From JAJYSO01 sp964586655 (lineage in GTDB: Bacteria; Bacteroidota; Bacteroidia; Flavobacteriales; Flavobacteriaceae), in NCBI GenBank assembly GCA_964586655.1, contig CAZPGY010000008.1, forward strand, positions 1 through 64,000: a stretch of 64,000 nt of DNA. The letters are read 5' to 3'. How positions within the stretch are numbered: position 1 is the first letter of the stretch; each line of letters opens with the position of its first letter. A model generated the notes under the pieces. The model saw nothing but the letters and a program-made list of their open reading frames with translations, ran no database searches and was not told the DNA's origin. Positions 51,721 through 60,395 of the stretch are shown one piece after another. A program made the position numbers and the translations under genes.

Positions 51721-52530
51721 ATGAAAAACATATTGGTAATTGGGCTACTGGTCATGATGCTTGCAGCTTGTGGCCAATATCAAAAGGTCCTGGGAGGAGA
51801 TAATATCAAAGCAAAATATGAACTCCTGACCCAATATTATAAAGAAGGACTGGAAACCGGTAAGAAGTCAAGGTTCAAACGCGCGCTTCGCCTGTTGGAA
51901 CAAATCCTGCCACAGTATCGCGGGAAACCACAAGGAGAAAGGCTTGCGTTTATGTACGCCAACAGCTATTATCAAATAGAAGCCTATTCGGATGCCGGAT
52001 ATCAATTTGAGCGATTCACCAAATCTTATCCTCGCAGTGATAAAATTCAGGAGGCCGCTTTTAAGAGTGCAAAGAGTTTTTATTACACCTCGCCTCGTTA
52101 CAGCTTAGACCAAACGTTTACGCATACGGCGCTAAAGAAGCTGCAGCACTATATCACCACTTATCCCGGTGGTGCACATGTGGGAGAGGCCAATCAGCTG
52201 GTTAGCGAACTCAGAGACAAATTGGATAAAAAAGATTTTGAAATTGCTAAGCTCTACTACGATCAGTCAGATTGGAAAGCTGCCATTGCGGCCATGGATA
52301 ATTTTATTAATGAAAATCCCGGTTCTCCATTTCTGGAAAAAGCCTATTTTTATCGTCTGAAAGCAGAGTATATTTTGGCCATTAACAGCTATCGGAATGT
52401 AATGGAAGAGCGTCTGGAAAAATCAAAAAAGTATTCAAAAGATTATTTGAGTTACTATTCCGAAGGGAAATATGTAGATGAGGTGAAGCCCATTTATGAA
52501 GATGTTACAAACCGTTTAAAAAAATTCTAA
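51721..52530 (+). CDS. bamD: Outer membrane protein assembly factor BamD
   Basis: The 269-residue lipoprotein is part of the Bam complex that inserts barrel proteins. Signal MKNILVIGLLVMMLAACG ends in the lipobox with lipidated Cys17. The mature protein has five tetratricopeptide-like units, for example YANSYYQIEAYSDAGYQFERF, and AAIAAMDNFINENPGSPF. The ATG at 51706 would give five extra residues (MLLKS), but the -7 box only 4 bp upstream of it argues for 51721. It is followed 2 bp later by rpoZ. Confidence 0.9.
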   Translation: MKNILVIGLLVMMLAACGQYQKVLGGDNIKAKYELLTQYYKEGLETGKKSRFKRALRLLEQILPQYRGKPQGERLAFMYANSYYQIEAYSDAGYQFERFTKSYPRSDKIQEAAFKSAKSFYYTSPRYSLDQTFTHTALKKLQHYITTYPGGAHVGEANQLVSELRDKLDKKDFEIAKLYYDQSDWKAAIAAMDNFINENPGSPFLEKAYFYRLKAEYILAINSYRNVMEERLEKSKKYSKDYLSYYSEGKYVDEVKPIYEDVTNRLKKF

Positions 52531-52532
52531 TT

Positions 52533-52874
52533 ATGAGTTTAGATCTAAGAAACAGTGAAGCTCCGGTAACCACCACAACCATTGATAAAAATCAGATTGA
52601 TGAATCTACCGGAAACCTTTATGAAGCCATTTCTATTATTGCAAAGCGCACCAACCAAATTAGTGTTGAGGTGAAAAAAGAACTCTTGGCAAAGCTCGAT
52701 GAATTTGCGACTTACACCGATAGTTTGGATGAGGTCTTTGAAAATAAGGAGCAAATTGAGGTATCCAGATTTTATGAAAGTCTGCCCAAACCTCATTCCT
52801 TAGCAACCAAGGAGTGGTTGGATGGCAAAATTTATTTCCGCCATACCGAAGAGACGCCCGAAGTAGAGCAATAA
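52533..52874 (+). CDS. rpoZ: DNA-directed RNA polymerase omega subunit
   Basis: The 113-residue small RNA polymerase subunit helps assemble beta'. The omega signature is ESTGNLYEAISIIAKRTNQI (~25-44), followed by an acidic C-terminal part in the Bacteroidota form. It overlaps coaBC by one base (TAATG) and follows bamD by 2 bp, the expected operon order. Confidence 0.92.
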   Translation: MSLDLRNSEAPVTTTTIDKNQIDESTGNLYEAISIIAKRTNQISVEVKKELLAKLDEFATYTDSLDEVFENKEQIEVSRFYESLPKPHSLATKEWLDGKIYFRHTEETPEVEQ

Positions 52875-54085
52875 TGTCGGTGCTGAAGGGTAAAAAAGCC
52901 TTGGTGGGCATCACAGCGGGCATTGCCGCATATAAATCGGCATACTTGGTTCGCTTGTTAATAAAATCCGGAGCCGAAGTGCAGGTCATTATGACGCCGG
53001 AGGCCAAAGAATTTATTACTCCGCTGACCTTTTCCACCTTGTCTAAAAATCCGGTTTACACCCATTTCACGGAAGAAGAAGAGGAGGTGTGGAACAATCA
53101 CGTGGCCTTTGCCAAATGGGCAGATTTTATGTGTATTGCTCCGGCTACTGCCCATACGCTTTCCAAAATGGCCAATGGGCAAAGTGACAACCTGCTGTTG
53201 GCTACCTATCTCTCTACAGATTGCCCGGTTTATGTGGCACCGGCGATGGATCTCGACATGTACCAACATCCCACCACTGAGGTCAATCTCGATAAAATCC
53301 GTTCATTCGGGCATCAAATTGTGCCCGCTGAATCGGGAGAATTGGCCAGTGGATTGGAAGGAAAAGGACGTATGGCCGAACCAGATCATATTCTCGAGTT
53401 TATTATAAACGACATACAACAAGGCCTAAAGCTCTACCAAAAGAAAGTGTTGATTACTGCCGGCCCCACTTATGAGGCCATAGACCCGGTGCGTTTTATC
53501 GGCAACCACTCCAGTGGAAAAATGGGATTTGCACTGGCTGAACAAGCCGCCATGAATGGTGCTGAGGTTATTTTGGTGACCGGTCCCACTGCTTTAGAAA
53601 CGGATTTGAAAGAAATTAAAACCCTTCGGGTGACCAGTGGCGAGGAAATGTACACCGCCGTTCATCAATATTTTGACGAGGTAGATATTGTCATTGCCGC
53701 CGCCGCGGTTTCTGATTATAAACCTCGTGAAATCGCCTCTCAAAAAATTAAAAAGAAGTCAGATCTACTGGAACTCAAACTGGAAAAAACCAGGGATATC
53801 CTGCAATCTCTGGGCGAGAAAAAACAATCACAAATATTGGTGGGCTTTGCGTTGGAAACCGAAAATGAGGAGGAAAATGCCAAGAAGAAACTCGACAAAA
53901 AACAACTTGATTTTATTGTTCTAAATTCTCTGCGCGACCAAGGAGCCGGATTTGGCAGCCCGACCAATAAGATTAAAATCATCAGTAAAACCGGATCAAA
54001 GCATTTTGAACTCAAGCCTAAATGGGAAGTCGCCAAAGATATTATTGACGAAATAGCTCAATATCTCGATGCCGATCGACACTAA
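52874..54085 (+). CDS. coaBC: Phosphopantothenoylcysteine decarboxylase/synthetase CoaBC
   Basis: The 403-residue bifunctional coenzyme A enzyme first ligates cysteine to phosphopantothenate (CoaB, C-terminal half) and then decarboxylates it (CoaC, N-terminal half). GKKALVGITAGIAAYKSAYLVRLL and APAMDLDMYQHP mark the flavin decarboxylase, while LITAGPTYEAIDPVRFIGN and DIVIAAAAVSDYKP mark the synthetase. The open frame runs back to 52814, but the ATG at 52874, overlapping the rpoZ stop, is the start. Confidence 0.97.
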   Translation: MSVLKGKKALVGITAGIAAYKSAYLVRLLIKSGAEVQVIMTPEAKEFITPLTFSTLSKNPVYTHFTEEEEEVWNNHVAFAKWADFMCIAPATAHTLSKMANGQSDNLLLATYLSTDCPVYVAPAMDLDMYQHPTTEVNLDKIRSFGHQIVPAESGELASGLEGKGRMAEPDHILEFIINDIQQGLKLYQKKVLITAGPTYEAIDPVRFIGNHSSGKMGFALAEQAAMNGAEVILVTGPTALETDLKEIKTLRVTSGEEMYTAVHQYFDEVDIVIAAAAVSDYKPREIASQKIKKKSDLLELKLEKTRDILQSLGEKKQSQILVGFALETENEEENAKKKLDKKQLDFIVLNSLRDQGAGFGSPTNKIKIISKTGSKHFELKPKWEVAKDIIDEIAQYLDADRH

Positions 54086-54171
54086 ATTTATAGGAGTTTT
54101 TGGCATTAGCGCTTTCTACTTTTGTTTTCTGATTTAAAAACGTTTATATTCACTCCCTCGGAACAGATATT

Positions 54172-55056
54172 ATGAAAAATACCCTATTTTTTCTATTGCT
54201 ACTCATTAGTCCGCTTGTACAAGCACAAGAATTGAATGCAACGGTCAATATAAATGCTCAACAGACCGGGAAAACACAGCTGAGTATCTTCAATACCCTA
54301 CAGCGTTCCTTAGAAGATTTTATCAATAACAAGCGTTGGAGTGACCGCACCTTGCCAAAAGATCACCGCATTAATTGCAGCTTTTTTATCACCGTGACCA
54401 AGTATGCAAACAACAGTTTCAACGCCACACTTCAGGTGCAATCTTCTCGTCCTGTTTTTGGCTCCGGAATGACGACCCCTGTTTTTAATTATAGGGATAC
54501 CGATTTTAATTTTTCTTATACCGAATATGAAACCTTAGAATTTAGCGTCAATAGCTTTGAGTCTGATTTGGTTTCTACCATTAGCTTTTATGTGTATGTA
54601 ATCTTGGGGATGGATGCCGATACTTTTGCACCTGATGGAGGGGAAGACTATTTTTCCACTGCTGATCAAATTGCAAGCTTGGCTGCTCAAAATGGCGGAA
54701 GCGGTTGGGGTGCCGGTTCAGGAAACACCTCGCGATATGCGCTGAACAGGCAATTGCAATCACCGGGATTGCATGATTTTCACCAGGTGCTTTATGTCTA
54801 TCATCGATTGGGATTGGATGTGATGCACAAAGATTTAGAAGCCGGTAAAACCAGTATTGTACAAGCCATAACGCTTTTGAAGCAAGTGAATGAGGTGCGT
54901 CCCAATTCCATTTTAATCCGTTCGTTTTTTGACGCTAAAGCCAACGAAATCGCTGCTATTTTCAAGGGAGGACCGGCTGTAGAAACCGGGAAAATGATAC
55001 AAGACCTGTATGGCATGGCGCCCAATTATGGTCGTTTATGGAGCACCCTACAATAA
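54172..55056 (+). CDS. DUF4835 family exported protein
   Basis: The 294-residue Bacteroidota-specific protein has signal peptide MKNTLFFLLLLISPLVQAQ (cleavage after AQA/Q, ~18). The mature part begins ELNATVNINAQQTGKTQLSIF and has YVYVILGMDADTFAPDGGEDY, typical of DUF4835. It lies after coaBC in the conserved operon, where recN usually follows. Here recN is absent and menF is on the other strand instead. Its position beside bamD suggests an envelope role; the function is unknown. Confidence 0.85.
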   Translation: MKNTLFFLLLLISPLVQAQELNATVNINAQQTGKTQLSIFNTLQRSLEDFINNKRWSDRTLPKDHRINCSFFITVTKYANNSFNATLQVQSSRPVFGSGMTTPVFNYRDTDFNFSYTEYETLEFSVNSFESDLVSTISFYVYVILGMDADTFAPDGGEDYFSTADQIASLAAQNGGSGWGAGSGNTSRYALNRQLQSPGLHDFHQVLYVYHRLGLDVMHKDLEAGKTSIVQAITLLKQVNEVRPNSILIRSFFDAKANEIAAIFKGGPAVETGKMIQDLYGMAPNYGRLWSTLQ

Positions 55057-55057
55057 A

Positions 55058-56185
55058 TCACAGCACATCGAGCATGGTGTGTGATTTGTTGACCGTCTCT
55101 TGCCATTCGCTCTCCGGTTCGCTGCCGCTGACAATTCCGCCGCCTACATATAACTGACATTTTCCGGCTTTATGTTGCAGGCATCTTAAATTGACAAAGA
55201 GATGCGTGTGCTTTTGGGGGCGCGTGTAAGCCTGGTTTTCAATATTCCTCCGATTGGCCTTCCTGATTGGTTTTTCCATGCGATTTAACTCCCCTATAAA
55301 ACCGGTATAGAATGCACGGTCATAGTTTTCATGGTCAATAATAAATTTCTGAGTAATTTCTTTAGGAAGCCCACAAACAGCAGGAGTGGGATGCAGACCG
55401 GACAGGAGTTGTTTTAGGTCTCCCGTTTGCTTCAAACGCGCCTTGATATCGCACTTGAGATGCCATAATTTTCCCGCGCGGATACTCTCTACTTTCTCGA
55501 TGGACAGGTGACTGACTTGCGGGGCGATTTGCTCTTTAATGAAATCGGTAACCAGTTGTTGTTCTGCGCGTTCTTTGTCTGTCCATTGTGGAGTGTCGGC
55601 TTCTAAAACCGATTTGGTGCCCGCCAAAGCCATGGTTTTTAAGGTTTTATCAGATATTTTGACCAGGGTTTCGGGGGTGGCCCCCAGCCAAAGCCCTACT
55701 TGTGGATGATACCAACAATACACAAAAGCGGTAGGATAAGTATGGAGCAGACTTTTAAAAATATCGATTGGTTCTTTTGTGGTGGGCAATTCGAGTTTTC
55801 GGGAAAGCACCACTTTTTGAAAAACTTTATTTTCAATGGCTTCAATCCCTTTTGAAACCAGATTAAGATGATGCTTTTTGGCAGCTTTATTTTCCTCGGG
55901 TACAGGCGGTTGGTTTTCCTTTTCAGGATGAAAATCGACCTGTACTTCTTCTTGCTCGGCTTTTTCATAAGGAATAATGATGCTGTCTTTTTGAAAGTCA
56001 AAGGGAGCAATTACAAAACCGGAACTTGTAAAATCAGTGGCAATATGGAGTTTGTCGTCTGTTTGAAAGCAGCCTTTTACCCTAAAGGATTTGGATTTTT
56101 CCTTGGCCGGTTTTCGATAAATGACAAAGGGAAGTTTTTGCTGTTGCCAAGTTTGGGCTTTTAAAAAGAAATCAGATTGATTCAT
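55058..56185 (-). CDS. menF: Isochorismate synthase (menaquinone-type)
   Basis: The 375-residue chorismate-utilising enzyme converts chorismate to isochorismate. VVLSRKLELP, LWLGATPETLVK, MALAGTKSV, LHPTPAVCGLP and YVGGGIVSGSEPESEW are the ordered family motifs, ending with the Mg-binding ESEW. It overlaps the thioesterase gene by 4 bp (ATGA), so the two are cotranscribed. Pairing with a DHNA-CoA-type thioesterase supports menaquinone over siderophore synthesis. The other men genes are not in this window. Confidence 0.92.
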   Translation of the reverse strand: MNQSDFFLKAQTWQQQKLPFVIYRKPAKEKSKSFRVKGCFQTDDKLHIATDFTSSGFVIAPFDFQKDSIIIPYEKAEQEEVQVDFHPEKENQPPVPEENKAAKKHHLNLVSKGIEAIENKVFQKVVLSRKLELPTTKEPIDIFKSLLHTYPTAFVYCWYHPQVGLWLGATPETLVKISDKTLKTMALAGTKSVLEADTPQWTDKERAEQQLVTDFIKEQIAPQVSHLSIEKVESIRAGKLWHLKCDIKARLKQTGDLKQLLSGLHPTPAVCGLPKEITQKFIIDHENYDRAFYTGFIGELNRMEKPIRKANRRNIENQAYTRPQKHTHLFVNLRCLQHKAGKCQLYVGGGIVSGSEPESEWQETVNKSHTMLDVL

Positions 56186-56619
56186 GCTTGTTTTGAAGGT
56201 TTTTGAAGAGCGATGGTTGTCAGTTTAACAGAGGAAATAAGGCGGTCTTTTTCGTCTCTAATCCGGATGTCCCACACTTGGGTGGTGCGGCCTTTATGAA
56301 TAAATCCTGCTCGGGCATAAACGGTGCCGGCGGCAATGCTTTTGACGTGATTGGCATTGATTTCTATACCTCGAATATAAAAGTTGTCACCGTCGAGGAA
56401 GATGAAACTGGCCACGCTTCCTACCGTTTCTGCCAAAGCTACTGATGCGCCACCGTGCAATACGCCATCTGGTTGGTGAACCTTTGGGGTGACCGGCATC
56501 TTGGCTTCCACAAAGTCTTTGCCCACTGCGGTAAATTCAATGTCTAAAGTTTCCATTAAAGTGTTTTTGCATCGGGCATTAATCGCTTGTAAAATCTCCT
56601 TTTCACTCTTTTCCATCAT
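56182..56619 (-). CDS. menI: Hotdog thioesterase (PaaI/MenI-type)
   Basis: The 145-residue hotdog-fold thioesterase has HQPDGVLHGGASVALAETVGS with the catalytic Glu/His region of the PaaI/MenI group. A paired gene with menF suggests it hydrolyses 1,4-dihydroxy-2-naphthoyl-CoA. Two ATGs (56619 and 56616) start MMEKSEKE; the open frame upstream to 56667 lies beyond the promoter box and is not used. It faces a plus-strand hydrolase gene across an overlapping promoter region. Confidence 0.85.
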   Translation of the reverse strand: MMEKSEKEILQAINARCKNTLMETLDIEFTAVGKDFVEAKMPVTPKVHQPDGVLHGGASVALAETVGSVASFIFLDGDNFYIRGIEINANHVKSIAAGTVYARAGFIHKGRTTQVWDIRIRDEKDRLISSVKLTTIALQKPSKQA

Positions 56620-56628
56620 AAATGTTTT

Positions 56629-56644
56629 TAACTTTGCAAAAATA
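56629..56644. promoter_or_regulatory. Abutting opposed -7 boxes
   Basis: TAACTTTG (56629-56636, plus strand, for the hydrolase gene) is directly followed by CAAAAATA (56637-56644), which reads TATTTTTG on the minus strand for menI-menF. The two boxes touch with no spacer, so RNA polymerase could occupy only one at a time. Confidence 0.55.
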
Positions 56645-56659
56645 CGAATTCGACACCTA

Positions 56660-57310
56660 ATGACCACTAAAGAATCACAAGTAACTTATCAAACCACCAA
56701 CACGTATACCAAGCTCAACACCAAAACTCCACAAACCCTCCACACCTGGTTTTGTTGCCATGGGATAGGATTTTTAAGTCGCTATTTTATTCGCTACTTC
56801 AACACTTTGGATTCGGAGAAAAACCAGGTGATAGCTCCGCAAGCTCCTTCTAAATACTATCAAAAATCTGACTTTAAATATGTGGGGGCCAGTTGGTTGA
56901 CCCGGGAAAATACAAAAGCAGAAACACAAAACGTACTGAATTATTTTGATGCCATTAGTAAAATTGAAGATTTTGAAGCAGCGAAAAAACTAATTGTTTT
57001 TGGATTTTCCCAGGGGGTTTCGGTAAGCCTGCGTTGGATGGCTTCGCGTAAGGTAGACTGTGATTTATTGGTCATTTATGCCGGAGCTATTCCCACGGAG
57101 TTGACGCCGGCAGATTTTACTTTTCTCAAAAAAGCAAAAGTAATGGTGGTTTATGGAACTCGAGATGAATATTTTGATCAGGCGAGAGCAGACCAAGAAG
57201 TAGAATTGGCCAAAAGCTTGTTTGGGGCACACCGGGTGGAGGTGTTGACTTTTGAGGGGACCCATGAAATGAAAGCAGAAGTTGTCGAGCAATTGGCGGC
57301 AAAATTATAA
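56660..57310 (+). CDS. Alpha/beta hydrolase (phospholipase/carboxylesterase family)
   Basis: The 216-residue alpha/beta-hydrolase has the nucleophile elbow GFSQGV (catalytic Ser), a HGIGF oxyanion region near residue 33 and FEGTHEM for the catalytic His near the C-terminus. The acid residue is likely Asp in VYGTRDEYFD. This matches the esterase/phospholipase group that acts on small acyl esters. ATG 56660 fits the promoter; the open frame upstream from 56489 overlaps the menI gene and is rejected as the start. The substrate is unknown. Confidence 0.85.
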   Translation: MTTKESQVTYQTTNTYTKLNTKTPQTLHTWFCCHGIGFLSRYFIRYFNTLDSEKNQVIAPQAPSKYYQKSDFKYVGASWLTRENTKAETQNVLNYFDAISKIEDFEAAKKLIVFGFSQGVSVSLRWMASRKVDCDLLVIYAGAIPTELTPADFTFLKKAKVMVVYGTRDEYFDQARADQEVELAKSLFGAHRVEVLTFEGTHEMKAEVVEQLAAKL

Positions 57311-57457
57311 AGGGAAGATTTTATTCCTTTAAACAGTGATTCTTTATCGAATGATTTTTCAATAGGATAGCGGAAGAGTGTATGGCGTATTTTGAGAGGG
57401 ATGGTAGACGTTTAAAGCAGGTGTTTTTGTAAAAGAAATGCAGAGCGACCATAAATG

Positions 57458-57529
57458 AGCCACCTATCGGACTTGAACCGATGACCTGCTACTTACGAGA
57501 TAGCTGCTCTACCGCTGAGCTAAGGTGGC
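57458..57529 (-). tRNA. tRNA-Thr (anticodon CGT)
   Basis: The 72-nt cloverleaf has acceptor GCCACCT / AGGTGGC, D-stem GCTC / GAGC, anticodon stem GCTAT / GTAGC with loop CTCGTAA (anticodon CGT), T-arm ATCGG-TTCAAGT-CCGAT and discriminator T. The 3' CCA is not encoded. A -7 box lies just upstream. Confidence 0.95.
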
Positions 57530-57537
57530 GAGGTTTA

Positions 57538-57545
57538 CAAAGTTA
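57538..57545 (-). promoter_or_regulatory. -7 box for tRNA-Thr
   Basis: CAAAGTTA on the plus strand reads TAACTTTG on the minus strand, 9 bp upstream of the mature tRNA. Confidence 0.5.
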
Positions 57546-57581
57546 ATTTGTTTCCGCAAAACATTGCATTGCGTCGTATTC

Positions 57582-57642
57582 AAAAAAAAAAACCAATAAA
57601 GACCAACCGATATTTCTTGACATCGGCGGTTTATTGGGGTTT
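57582..57642 (-). terminator. Strong terminator of the glutathione peroxidase gene
   Basis: A long, nearly complementary stem (AACCAATAAA...CCGAT on one side, ATCGG...TTTATTGGGGTT on the other; plus strand 57591-57611 and 57622-57641) is followed on the minus strand by a run of 11 Ts. It lies 17 bp after the stop and insulates the tRNA-Thr gene. Confidence 0.9.
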
Positions 57643-57658
57643 GTCTTCTTCAGAAAAG

Positions 57659-58144
57659 CTATTGCTCGATCCAAGAAGTGATTTCCTCTCCGTCCGGCAA
57701 TACTTTAGATTCGTAAACCTCTTCTAATTGCCCGTTTTTATCGAGGAGATATTTTTGAAAATTCCATTTTACTTCACTGTCTTTGACTCCGTTTTTGTCC
57801 TTTTCGGTGAGAAAATGATAAAGGGGATGCATGTCTGCTCCTTTCACCGAAATTTTACTCATCATGGGGAAAGTGACGCCGTAGTTGGCTTTACAGAATT
57901 GCGCAATTTCTTCATCATTACCCGGCTCCTGTTGTCCAAAATTATTGGCCGGAAAACCGACAATGGTAAAATTTTGATCTTTATAACGCTTATACAACTG
58001 TTCCAAATTTTTGTATTGCGGTGTAAACCCACATTCAGAGGCGGTGTTGACCACCAATATCTTTTTGCCTTTTAAGTTTGAGAAATCAAACTCGTTTCCT
58101 TTGATGTCGGTTACCGTAAATTGATGTATGCTTTCTTTTGCCAT
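57659..58144 (-). CDS. Glutathione peroxidase family protein (Cys type)
   Basis: The 161-residue thioredoxin-fold peroxidase has VNTASECGFTPQY with the peroxidatic Cys38 and a Gln in the neighbouring FPANNFGQQEPG motif. The tryptophan of the tetrad is in VKWNFQKYL. Cys84 (FCKAN) is a likely resolving cysteine, which suggests use of thioredoxin rather than glutathione. No signal peptide is seen, so it is cytosolic. Length is standard for a bacterial GPx. Confidence 0.93.
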   Translation of the reverse strand: MAKESIHQFTVTDIKGNEFDFSNLKGKKILVVNTASECGFTPQYKNLEQLYKRYKDQNFTIVGFPANNFGQQEPGNDEEIAQFCKANYGVTFPMMSKISVKGADMHPLYHFLTEKDKNGVKDSEVKWNFQKYLLDKNGQLEEVYESKVLPDGEEITSWIEQ

Positions 58145-58364
58145 AATGCTATGATTTTATTAAATTGATATATAAAACACCTTCAAAATTACTAATAAAG
58201 AAAAAACTTTGCCCAAGTCTATCGTTAAGCTTTGTTAATGTTTCGGCGTTTTTTTCAAAGAGAGAATCTGATGAGGATTTATGTCTTTGTGCTTGTTTTG
58301 GAAATAAGGAGGGCAATCTTTTGACAGGGCAAAATATGCATTAGTTTATTTCTTCTCTAATCCT

Positions 58365-58372
58365 TACATTTG
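58365..58372 (+). promoter_or_regulatory. -7 box for ettA
   Basis: TACATTTG lies 32 bp before the ATG at 58405. Confidence 0.45.
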
Positions 58373-58404
58373 TCGGTTAATTGCACAAACACAAACCTAC
58401 AATC

Positions 58405-60102
58405 ATGGCAGACGATAAAAAGATTATTTTTTCGATGTCGGGAGTTTCCAAAACCTATCCCGGCAACAATACCCCGGTAATTAAAAACATTTATCTCAGT
58501 TTCTTTTACGGGGCTAAAATTGGGATTCTCGGACTTAACGGATCCGGTAAATCTACCCTGTTGCGTATTATAGCGGGTATTGATAAAGAATATGAAGGCG
58601 ATGTTGCCTTTTCGTCTGCAGATTATACGGTAGGCTATTTGCCGCAGGAACCCAAACTTGATGAGGAGTTGACCGTACTTGATGTGGTCAAGGAAGGCGT
58701 GGGGGAAACCATGGCTATTATTGATGAGTATAATAAAATTAACGATCAGTTTGCTTTACCCGAAGTCTATGAGGACGCCGAGAAAATGGAGAAACTGATG
58801 GAAAAACAAGCCAAACTACAGGATCAAATAGATGCTGTTGGCGCATGGGAAATTGACAGTAAACTCGAGTTGGCTATGGATGCCTTGCGCACACCTCCGG
58901 GGGATCAAAAGATCGCCACCCTGTCAGGTGGAGAACGCCGTCGGGTAGCCTTGTGCCGATTGCTGTTGCAAGAACCCGATATTCTATTGCTCGACGAGCC
59001 CACCAACCACTTGGATGCAGAGTCGGTTCACTGGTTAGAGCATCACTTACACAACTATAAAGGGACTGTGATTGCCGTGACCCACGACCGTTACTTTTTA
59101 GACAATGTGGCCGGATGGATCTTAGAATTGGATCGCGGAGAAGGAATTCCTTGGAAGGGGAATTACTCTTCTTGGTTAGACCAAAAATCCAAACGCATGG
59201 CACAAGAACAAAAACAGGCCAGTAAGCGTCAAAAAACTTTGGAACGAGAGTTGGAATGGGCCAAAATGAACCCCAAAGGACGGCAAACCAAACAAAAAGC
59301 CCGACTCAAAAATTATGATAAATTAATGAGTCAGGATGAAAAAGAACTCGATAAGAAACTGGAGATATACATTCCCAACGGACCTCGTTTGGGGACCCAA
59401 GTAATCGAAGCCAAAAACGTAAAAAAGGGTTTTGGCGATAAGCTGCTTTATGAAGATTTAAATTTTAAACTGCCACAAGCCGGAATTGTAGGTATTATCG
59501 GTCCTAATGGAGCCGGAAAGACCACCATTTTTAAAATGATTATGGGCGAAGAACAACCCGATGATGGAAGTTTTGAAGTAGGGGAGACCGCTAAAATTGC
59601 TTATGTAGATCAAACCCACGCCAATATTGATCCGGAAAAAACCATTTGGCAAAACTTTAGTGATGAACAGGATTTAATTATGATGGGCGGACGGGAAGTC
59701 AATTCCAGGGCCTATTTGAGTCGATTTAATTTTTCGGGTAGTGAACAAAATAAAAAAGTAAGCGCCCTTTCGGGGGGACAACGCAATCGGTTGCACTTGG
59801 CTATGACCCTGAAAGAAGAAGGAAACGTGTTGTTGCTGGATGAGCCGACCAATGATTTGGATGTAAATACCCTGCGCGCCTTAGAAGACGGACTCGAAAA
59901 CTTTGCCGGTTGCGCGGTAGTCATCTCTCATGACCGCTGGTTCTTGGATCGTATTTGTACCCATATTCTCGCTTTTGAGGGCAATTCTCAAGTGTACTTT
60001 TTCGAAGGTGGTTTTTCGGATTATGAAGAAAACAAAAAGAAGCGACTGGGCGGAGATTTGATTCCAAAACGAATTAAGTATAAAAAGTTGACACGAGATT
60101 AA
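58405..60102 (+). CDS. ettA: Energy-dependent translational throttle protein EttA (ABC-F)
   Basis: The 565-residue ABC-F ATPase gates the ribosome E-site in response to the ADP/ATP ratio. It has two nucleotide-binding domains with Walker A GLNGSGKST and GPNGAGKTT, signatures LSGGERRRVAL and LSGGQRNRLHLAM, and DEPTNHLDAESV / DEPTNDLDVNTL. A charged linker (SKRQKTLERELEWAKMNPKG) separates them. The open frame begins at 58381, but ATG 58405 (MADDKKIIFSMSGVSKTYP) is the family start. It is monocistronic. Other ABC-F types are possible, but length and linker favour EttA. Confidence 0.94.
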   Translation: MADDKKIIFSMSGVSKTYPGNNTPVIKNIYLSFFYGAKIGILGLNGSGKSTLLRIIAGIDKEYEGDVAFSSADYTVGYLPQEPKLDEELTVLDVVKEGVGETMAIIDEYNKINDQFALPEVYEDAEKMEKLMEKQAKLQDQIDAVGAWEIDSKLELAMDALRTPPGDQKIATLSGGERRRVALCRLLLQEPDILLLDEPTNHLDAESVHWLEHHLHNYKGTVIAVTHDRYFLDNVAGWILELDRGEGIPWKGNYSSWLDQKSKRMAQEQKQASKRQKTLERELEWAKMNPKGRQTKQKARLKNYDKLMSQDEKELDKKLEIYIPNGPRLGTQVIEAKNVKKGFGDKLLYEDLNFKLPQAGIVGIIGPNGAGKTTIFKMIMGEEQPDDGSFEVGETAKIAYVDQTHANIDPEKTIWQNFSDEQDLIMMGGREVNSRAYLSRFNFSGSEQNKKVSALSGGQRNRLHLAMTLKEEGNVLLLDEPTNDLDVNTLRALEDGLENFAGCAVVISHDRWFLDRICTHILAFEGNSQVYFFEGGFSDYEENKKKRLGGDLIPKRIKYKKLTRD

Positions 60103-60370
60103 TTCTTGTGGTTACTGCTAAAGAAATGCCCTTTGTTGAAAATGCGTAGGCTTGTGATGAGAAAATGACGAGTTGCTGTTGACACGTTTATAAATTATAG
60201 GAAAATGAAAATTTTTATAGACTAAAAAAATCATTTTGCATTTGTGACTTGAATCCGCCAAAGTTTAAATAAACTCATTATGTTTTATCAATATTCTTTT
60301 CAACAATCACTCAAAAATCCTCGACCTCCAATTTTAATAGAATATTACCATCAAAATGATGATGATACTT

Positions 60371-60378
60371 TAAATTTG
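60371..60378 (+). promoter_or_regulatory. -7 box for gpmI
   Basis: TAAATTTG lies 17 bp before the ATG at 60396. Confidence 0.45.
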
Positions 60379-60395
60379 TCCTTCATTTTCAATTT

